A stretch of DNA of 64,000 bases from Archivesica marissinica (lineage: Eukaryota > Mollusca > Bivalvia > Venerida > Vesicomyidae), in NCBI GenBank assembly GCA_014843695.1, contig CM026403.1, forward strand, positions 72,742,152-72,806,151, read 5' to 3'. The translations under genes and the position numbers were made by a program. Below the pieces are notes generated by a model. That model was not told the DNA's origin. It made no database searches and worked only from the letters and a program-made list of their open reading frames with translations. Below, piece after piece: positions 60,801 through 64,000 of this stretch (its first letter is position 1; each line of letters begins with the position of its first letter).

Positions 60801-62182
60801 TATGGTAGCCAACTGGTAACCTGTCAGGAATGGTTATGGTCGCCGACTGGTAACCTGTCAGGAATGGTTATGGTCGCCGACTGGTAACCTATCAGGAATG
60901 GTTATGGTTGCCGACTGGTAACCTGTCAGGAATGGTTATGGTCGCCGACTGGTAACCTGTCAGAAATGGTTATGGTCGCCGACTGGTAACCTGTCAGGAA
61001 TGGTTATGGTCGCCGACTGGTAACCTATCAGGAATGTTACGCAATATTTTCCTCCCACTAAGTCTCCCACTACGGAGTTACAATGTGAAGTCGTTACAAT
61101 GTGAGGTCGTTACAATGTGAGGTCGTTAAATCGTCTGTCTATCAACCTCCGTCTGCGTGGTGGTCGAGTGGTTAAGGGCGCTCACTTGTTTACCACTGTA
61201 ACCTATCATCACTGATGGTCACGGGTTCGGCTCAGGCCATGTCTCATTTATATGAACAAATTGGCAGGTTTTTTTTTACATAGGTTGGTGCACCAAGTAC
61301 TGGTTAACCACTGGTGTCTGCCCAGGAAGGGTGTTGTTAAGTAAACTGCCCGACAGCGAGATAGCACAACATGATGCTGATGAAGGCGTAAAACCCGAAT
61401 AAACATACAAATCAGTGTGGTTAATTACTGTATTATGTTTCTTGTTAACGGAAGATTGTGTTGATTTTAGTTGTTAGTTGTCATTGGCACATCAGTTGTC
61501 AGATTAGCGCAATGGTTACCACGCATGTGACCCAAGTTCGATACTAGGCCTCTGAAATTATGAGATGGTACGATCTTTACCATATCGGACAAGTGCAATT
61601 TCTCCGGGTACTCTGGTTTCCCTCCCACATGAAGGTGTTTATGCAAATTTATCTTAGCTCGATTGCGAAACAAGTTCTTACAACTTATATTAATCACTCT
61701 CGAGACCTCATTCCTGATGGAATCCATCGTCGCGAGGGAGAGAGAAGAGGCAATGTGGAATTTAAATGCCTTACCTAAGGGCACAATCGTAAAGACTACA
61801 GCTGAGCTCGAACTCGGGGCCTTTCACACCTGAAGCATACGCGCTACCACTACGCTATCACCACTTCCACTTGTTTGTTTTCCTTGATGTCAATCAGTTT
61901 TTTGCATTGTTAAAAGCTTCTTGTTCCTACTTGGATTTCTAAGAACTATTGTAGGAAGCTTGCGTGTTTCACTTACAGTATGATTGCAATATTTTAGACT
62001 AATATGGCTCCTGTATGTTACCTTCACCTCTCTACATCTCTATGCCAACTACTCAGCGGTTAGAGGTGTTGTCATGGAAACTATCAATCAAGCACGACTT
62101 CGTATTCTGCTGGCAGAATACTTCATGTCTGGAACCGTCCTGTCCCCAGCTGTTGTAAATAGCCAGGAACCAGTGTTATGGG
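39750..62182 (+). CDS. RUSF1: RUSF1 (RUS family member 1, DUF647), exons 1-9, 3' partial
   Basis: Member of the RUS/DUF647 family, multi-pass membrane-associated proteins related to plant Root UVB Sensitive proteins; the animal role is poorly defined. Nine coding exons: 39750-39869, 41704-41781, 44080-44194, 48143-48188, 49595-49627, 54392-54497, 58960-59061, 60183-60253 and 61998-62182. All have GT/AG borders and compatible phases, giving 856 nt (285 codons). Family landmarks in order: VFLPQGYPDSVSEDYINYQ, GTLAAQAVLKGYGVGD, DGTGMLGRILFAWMQG, LDCDAKRWRLFADIVND, GGATRAALTQHQARRNNMAD, ETLVNLAALICSFFLVPV and LHLYANYSAVRGVVMETINQ. Family members are usually about 430-470 residues, so the C-terminal third lies beyond the window. 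The introns are packed with tandem arrays. Exon 1 is the least certain; an extra exon between 1 and 2 cannot be excluded. Confidence 0.9.
39870..40616. other. RUSF1 intron 1, unique part
   Basis: No repeat family or exon recognised. Short frames only. CACGTG occurs in GGTCACGTGAC near 40300 and 40507, which may be chance. Confidence 0.4.
40617..41018. repeat. 20-bp minisatellite in RUSF1 intron 1
   Basis: About 20 units of ATAGTGTATTACCTGTATAA, some shortened to 17 bp (CTGTAAATAGTG joins). Confidence 0.95.
41704..41781 (+). CDS. RUSF1: RUSF1 exon 2
   Basis: 26 codons, TVFLPQGYPDSVSEDYINYQ onward to DTVQ, between TGCTTTCAG and GTAATT. Highly characteristic RUS family N-terminal motif. Confidence 0.93.
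41848..42558 (+). repeat. 79-bp direct repeats flanking a 553-bp insert
   Basis: 41848-41926 and 42480-42558 are identical except one base (GTTATAGATGTTGACCTGCA to TTCTTTCATATTAGG). The insert 41927-42479 is G/C-richer than its surroundings. It ends in ACCGGTGGCGAGGGTAAATA plus ATCATCATCAACA, similar to the SINE-B tail (AACCGGTAGCGACAATAAAT). It may be a SINE-B-related or LINE 3' end insertion with an unusually long target duplication. Confidence 0.75.
42560..42670 (+). mobile_element. SINE tail fragment
   Basis: CTTCCTCCACCAGCTAAAAG with GGGTGCTCGACCGTGCATGA resembles the 3' body of common molluscan tRNA-derived SINEs. No head is seen. Confidence 0.4.
42680..44062 (+). repeat. 60-bp minisatellite derived from RUSF1 exon 3
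   Basis: About 23 units of 54 to 63 bp. Each reads GTTGGCTGCCCAGGMCGTGT, TGAAGGGATATGGTGTAGGG, CATTAATTCTGCTACTGTAC in order. The first 40 bases match exon 3 at 44106-44145 with only two or three differences, and GCTACTGT matches 44155-44162. In the exon frame each unit reads LAAQAVLKGYGVGH then stop, so it is not coding. The array ends 18 bases before the exon-3 acceptor. Confidence 0.93.
44080..44194 (+). CDS. RUSF1: RUSF1 exon 3
   Basis: AFASSITGTLAAQAVLKGYG followed by VGDESATVLGATLTWLFK. Acceptor CATTTTCAG, donor GTCTGT, ends in phase 1. Confidence 0.93.
44215..44357 (+). mobile_element. SINE-A tail fragment
   Basis: AATTCAACGTTGCCACTTCT, TGGCGATGAATTCCACCAGG and TCGCAATCAAGCTAAAATAA match the 3' two thirds of SINE-A (24553-24787). 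It lies just inside intron 3. Confidence 0.75.
44370..44935. repeat. 54-bp minisatellite in RUSF1 intron 3
   Basis: About ten units of ATGTTGAGTTAATGTAGAAA, CTATTGCTGTACAGTATGGG, GAGTCAATCTAGTC. Two units carry an extra ACATACAG. Confidence 0.95.
44936..48131. repeat. TATTTATGRTGTGTG variable repeat (3.2 kb) in RUSF1 intron 3
   Basis: Short-period array of TATTTATGATGTGTA / TATTTATGGTGTGTG units (mostly 14-16 bp). A purine switch (GATG versus GGTG) and spacer variants (GTGTAT, GTGTGT, GTGTGCAT) make higher-order patterns. More diverged between 45660 and 45900 and near 47550-47640. The array runs to within about ten bases of the exon-4 acceptor. Open frames here (MCIFMVCVFMVC-type) are repeat artefacts. 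Confidence 0.95.
48143..48188 (+). CDS. RUSF1: RUSF1 exon 4
   Basis: 46-bp exon encoding DGTGMLGRILFAWMQG with split codons at both ends; acceptor GTATTCACAG directly after the array, donor GTAAGT. Confidence 0.93.
48322..48539. mobile_element. 218-bp hAT-type MITE in RUSF1 intron 4
   Basis: Flanked by a perfect 8-bp duplication TCTCGTTC (48314-48321 and 48540-48547). Ends GGGGCTCAATCTAG and GAATGAGCCC. The interior matches the element at 16759-17014. Confidence 0.82.
48637..48930. mobile_element. Related MITE fragment in inverted orientation, with a 65-bp duplication
   Basis: Starts CAGGGCTCATTCTAG and contains TTATAATGGGCCAGTGTATC, the reverse complement of GATACACTGGYCCATTATAA in the two other copies. 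The stretch TTATAATGGGCCAGTGTATC to CTTCTTCGCGTT is present twice in tandem. Confidence 0.65.
49215..49575 (+). repeat. 46-bp minisatellite abutting RUSF1 exon 5
   Basis: About eight units of ACCTAGAACCTGTGCTCTAC, ATGGTTGTGTTGGCCTTTGA, TACGTA. The last unit changes from TTGTGTTGGCCTTTG to TTGTGTTTGTCTTGTTTCAG, so its end forms the pyrimidine tract and acceptor of exon 5. A stray partial unit lies at 49758-49772. Confidence 0.93.
49595..49627 (+). CDS. RUSF1: RUSF1 exon 5
   Basis: 33-bp micro-exon encoding TSLDCDAKRW with split codons on both sides, between TTGTTTCAG and GTATGA. Matches the family motif LDC-x-AK-x-WR. Confidence 0.93.
49808..54225. repeat. 4.4-kb higher-order minisatellite in RUSF1 intron 5
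   Basis: Built from a 19-bp module (TGTGACCCTTGTCTTGGAG and variants) and a 16-bp module (AAAGTACATGCATGTA). They alternate as 35-bp units or 19-bp singles. A higher-order period of about 1195 then 1160 bp is visible (corresponding points at 50411, 51606 and 52766), giving about three large copies. All three minus-strand frames stay open for about 1460-1500 codons because no module combination creates a stop; these frames are low-complexity (TYMHVLSPRHGSHICMYFLQ) and not called as genes. The 16-bp module contains the perfect palindrome TACATGCATGTA. Confidence 0.95.
54392..54497 (+). CDS. RUSF1: RUSF1 exon 6
   Basis: RLFADIVNDIAIFLEIMGPY, then a hydrophobic stretch PHLFTFILCVAGLLK. Acceptor TTATATTTAG, donor GTAAAG, ends in phase 0. 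Confidence 0.93.
54657..54930 (+). mobile_element. SINE-C full copy in RUSF1 intron 6
   Basis: Head CGCCTCCGTGGTCGAGTGGT with B-box CGGGTTCGAGCCCCG. Body AGTACTGGTTAACCGCTGGA, CTGCCCAGGAAAGGTGTTGT; tail GGCGTAAAACCCGAAATATA. A close second copy is at 61146-61411. Confidence 0.82.
55145..55887. mobile_element. 743-bp hAT-type foldback element in RUSF1 intron 6
   Basis: Perfect 8-bp duplication ATATATAC (55137-55144 and 55888-55895). Ends TAGGGATGGGACCGAATA and TTCGGTCCCATCCCTA, followed inward by repeated GAATATTCGAATA palindromes. No transposase frame. Confidence 0.85.
56318..56356 (+). mobile_element. SINE-C tail fragment
   Basis: GGTGTAGGCGTAAAACCCGA matches the end of SINE-C; nothing else of the element remains. 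Confidence 0.5.
56415..56885. repeat. 24-bp minisatellite in RUSF1 intron 6
   Basis: About 20 units of CACCAATCTTTATAGTAGTA plus CCTG, with a CCTG/ACTG variant that recurs about every 3 to 5 units. Minus-strand frames (GAGTTIKI repeats) are artefacts. Confidence 0.95.
56935..57480. repeat. 32-bp minisatellite in RUSF1 intron 6
   Basis: About 17 units of GGGATAGACATGTGAGTGAT, TAAGGGTTTCTA, with diverged units (TTTTCATGAATAGACTGATG) in the middle. Confidence 0.93.
57530..58959 (+). repeat. 48/51-bp minisatellite carrying the RUSF1 exon-7 acceptor
   Basis: About 30 units: TGTATCGTGGGACACCAGAA, ATGTTCACACTATTTG, optional TTG, TCCTGTATTCAG. The array ends exactly at the true acceptor of exon 7. 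The end of each unit plus the first 12 bases of the next (TCCTGTATTCAG then TGTATCGTGGGA) matches the true acceptor and exon-7 start (TCTATCGTGGGA) with one difference. Both unit lengths are multiples of three. After a 1-bp deletion near 58465, all remaining units are open and in the exon-7 frame (CIVGHQKCSHYLLSCIQ). Confidence 0.95.
58960..59061 (+). CDS. RUSF1: RUSF1 exon 7
   Basis: SIVGVSGGATRAALTQHQAR followed by RNNMADVSAKDGSQ, the most conserved block of the family. Donor GTAATT. Preceded directly by the 48/51-bp array. Confidence 0.95.
59222..59375. repeat. 21-bp minisatellite in RUSF1 intron 7
   Basis: Seven units of AAACATGCAAGTTAAAGTGT plus G. Confidence 0.95.
59376..60182. other. 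RUSF1 intron 7, remainder
   Basis: No gene or known repeat recognised; a small duplication GAGCCGGATCTAGATGAGCC lies near 59879. Confidence 0.4.
60183..60253 (+). CDS. RUSF1: RUSF1 exon 8
   Basis: ETLVNLAALICSFFLVPVIT then GRPV; hydrophobic, likely membrane-embedded. Acceptor TTATATTACAG, donor GTACGT, ends in phase 2. Confidence 0.93.
60305..61035 (+). repeat. 34-bp minisatellite derived from a SINE-C head
   Basis: About 21 units of GGTTATGGTCGCCGACTGGT, AACCTGTCAGGAAT. The first unit is preceded by ACCACCTCCGTCGTCTAATG. This matches the SINE-C head CGCCTCCGTGGTCGAGTGGT, AAGGTCGCTGACTTG and ...TAACCTATCA at 54661-54717. The repeat therefore arose from the A-box part of that SINE. Confidence 0.92.
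61146..61411 (+). mobile_element. SINE-C copy in RUSF1 intron 8
   Basis: Near-identical to 54657-54930 (GGTGGTCGAGTGGTTAAGGG, ATCACTGATGGTCACGGGTT, AGTACTGGTTAACCACTGGT, GGCGTAAAACCCGAATAAAC), with a small deletion in the B-box region. Confidence 0.82.
61495..61635 (+). mobile_element. Another tRNA-derived SINE fragment
   Basis: Head with AGATTAGCGCAATGGTTACC and CCAAGTTCGATACTAGGC, then TCTCCGGGTACTCTGGTTTC, a segment common in invertebrate SINEs. Distinct from SINE-A, -B and -C. Joined tail-to-tail with the SINE-A copy that follows. Confidence 0.6.
61636..61863 (-). mobile_element. SINE-A copy, minus strand
   Basis: Reverse complement of the element at 24553-24787: tail TTTATCTTAGCTCGATTGCG first, then GGAATTTAAATGCCTTACCT and the head ending CACTACGCTATCACC. 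Confidence 0.8.
61998..62182 (+). CDS. RUSF1: RUSF1 exon 9 (last seen)
   Basis: LIWLLYVTFTSLHLYANYSA, VRGVVMETINQARLRILLAE, then EPVLWG. Acceptor ATATTTTAG, donor GTGAGT, ends in phase 1, so at least one more exon follows outside the window. Confidence 0.93.
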
Positions 62183-62249
62183 GTGAGTGTTCATTTTTTC
62201 ATGATAATATGCTAAAGTAGCCGATTGCCAGATGACAAGATGGACAAAA

Positions 62250-63120
62250 AATGAATACTATATATTCCGTATTTAACGCCCCCAGGGGCATTACATTTTA
62301 CAAAGGGGGGGGGGGGGCATTTAATATTGTACATAAAATATGATAAAATAAAAGTCTATTACCGGTAATTAACAAATCACTGATCAATGTTTTTAACACG
62401 TCCGTGCACCACATATAATACCATGTAAAAACAGCTTAAATTTGAGATTCACAAATGGTATATTTTTAACGCTGTATATACGGTACTCTACTGCACAGCT
62501 TGTAAAGCCAGTACACAATTTAAACTCTACACATTCACTGACCTCGCGACACTGACACACCTATAGGTATGATGTAATAACAGCATGGTTCACATAGCAG
62601 CGTGTGACTGGTCGTTTGAGATAGTCCAGGACATTAATGCAGCATTATCGTATGAAATAAAAGATATTTGAAAAATTCAATTTTATAGTAATGCTGCTAC
62701 ACATTCTAACATTATACCATGTTCATTTGGTAAACAGTGTTTTTTGCGATAAAACAAACTCGAAACCTAAAGTAGCACTTTCCGAGTCGATCGGTCACGC
62801 ACTTGTTTACAACCGGAACGCATCATTATATTTTACCCAAAACATCCTTTAATACGATGTAATGCTGCTTTAATTAATTAAAGTGTTATAGACTAGTTAA
62901 AACAGTTAGATTTGTTTGATTAACAGTTTAATTAAATGCTTGGATTTATCATTCCGTCCTGGAATTGGATAGTGTAATTGGAATTATCATTAAAATGTGT
63001 TGGAATTGGATATTTACCTTCGTTCTGGTAAATTTTAAATTTTCACTTATCAAAATCAACGGGGGGGGGGGGGGGGGGTCATTAGCAGGGGGGCGTTGAA
63101 TAGAGCATATACAGTATATG
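62250..63120. mobile_element. Foldback-type element with poly-G tracts
   Basis: Imperfect inverted ends of about 40 bp: ATACTATATATTCCGTATTT then AACGCCCCC at the left, and GGGGGGCGTTGAATAGAGCA then TATACAGTAT at the right. Each end has a long G run (about 13 G near 62308 and 18 G near 63061). Non-coding inside. Confidence 0.55.
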
Positions 63121-63221
63121 AATTCTTCATACTGATTTAGTTTTGAAAGCGATAGTTAGAAACTGCAATTGTGAACAGTACTAGGAAGCGTTTCTCACAG
63201 CATACATTATCTGACATGCAG

Positions 63222-63364
63222 TCAAACCTGTCTTAAACAGCCAGGCAAGTGAAACACACCAAGTGGTTGCTTAATAGAGGAATGTGAAATATGTGGGAAT
63301 CTGGAAAATGGCTGCTTAATACAGATTGGCTACTTAATGAATGTGACCACTAACACAGGTTTGA
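63222..63364. mobile_element. Short MITE
   Basis: TCAAACCTGT (63222-63231) and ACAGGTTTGA (63355-63364) as inverted ends, with internal repeats of GGCTGCTTAATACAG-like sequence. About 143 bp. Confidence 0.55.
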
Positions 63365-63829
63365 ATGTATAGCACAACATTTGTCTGGATGTTTCTCTGC
63401 GCCACTTGTCGCCAATTGAAAAACACTGGAGCCAATTTAAAAAACTTGGAGCCAACTAAGAGCCAATATAGTTCACAAATAAATATTTGAAGCCATGTAT
63501 TTGACAAAACATGTGCCAAAAATAAAAAGATTTATTTTCGCCAATTCACAAAATTTAGCGCCAATATTTGTTTTTTTGTCGCAATTGACGCCATTGGCGA
63601 CCGACGGCGGGAACCCTGCAATATGTATCATTTGCAAATTATAGTTATTAGTGATGGTGATTCTCAATGAGAGAAATCTCTAATTTTCTATTACCTCCCT
63701 TGGTAGATAAAGTCTGATTTCCCCCAAAATGAAATAGGTCCTTTTAGTTGGAATCCTTTGTTTTTACTGTTCCCTAACCAGATGTTGCGGTATGATAAAT
63801 GTGATTTTATCATAATCGTGTTAATGTAA

Positions 63830-64000
63830 ATAAGATCCAATGATAATACTGTAAAATAAGTATCCAATGATAATACTGTAAAATAAGATCCCAATGATAA
63901 TACTGTAAAATAAGTACACAATGATAATACTGTAAAATAAGTACCCATTGATAATACTGTAAAATAAGTACCCAATGATAATACTGTAAAATAAGTACCC
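63830..64000. repeat. 27-bp minisatellite running off the window
   Basis: About six units of CCAATGATAATACTGTAAAA, TAAGTAC; continues beyond the right edge. Confidence 0.92.

Noticed and set aside
63334..63975. Minus-strand frames near the right edge
   Set aside because: One is a repeat artefact (TYFTVLSLG) of the 27-bp array, the others lack domains; they lie in or after RUSF1 intron 9.

Overview
This is eukaryotic DNA from an animal, most likely a lophotrochozoan and probably a mollusc. The evidence is spliceosomal introns with GT/AG borders, a vertebrate/invertebrate-type RUSF1 (DUF647) gene, several tRNA-derived SINE families whose heads and tails resemble molluscan SINEs, and DIRS, Ty3/gypsy, hAT and MULE elements. 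The species assignment is inference. The window is AT-rich, and mobile elements and tandem repeats dominate it. I see no bacterial-style operon, CRISPR array, rRNA gene or credible functional tRNA gene.

Layout. 1-4599: two long minisatellites (22-bp and 42-bp units) whose units are distantly related but in opposite orientation, flanked by inverted copies of a 68-bp satellite. 4600-11558: a roughly 7-kb hAT transposon inserted in that satellite, with 13-bp terminal inverted repeats, an apparently intact six-exon transposase and at least three small foldback elements inside it. 13062-16090: a long terminal exon of a three-finger C2H2 zinc-finger protein with an acidic tail. 16.1-25.2 kb: SINEs, MITEs, a 38-bp minisatellite and a decayed non-LTR retrotransposon split by a SINE. 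About 25.4-35.2 kb: a nest of elements. A decayed DIRS-like retrotransposon is interrupted at 27218-34738 by a Ty3/gypsy element with both LTRs, a broken gag, protease and RT/RNase H, no integrase and an env-like remnant; its gag is in turn interrupted by an 847-bp foldback element. 36339-38969: a MULE with an intact FLYWCH/MULE transposase on the minus strand, inserted in a SINE.

From 39750 to the right edge lies the main host gene, RUSF1, on the plus strand. Nine coding exons can be placed up to 62182 with consistent phases; the 3' exons are outside the window. Its introns hold at least eleven different tandem arrays, together about 60% of the gene span. Two arrays are built from the gene's own exon sequence. 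A 60-bp array in intron 2 repeats part of exon 3. A 48/51-bp array in intron 6 repeats the exon-7 splice acceptor about 30 times, and the last units are open and in frame with exon 7. Another array derives from the tRNA-like head of a SINE. This repeated seeding of minisatellites at exon borders and SINE heads is the most unusual signal in the window.

The mobile elements mostly record successive insertions: target-site duplications allow several to be ordered. Candidates for recent activity are the hAT (4600-11558) and the MULE (36339-38969), because their transposase reading frames are intact by eye.
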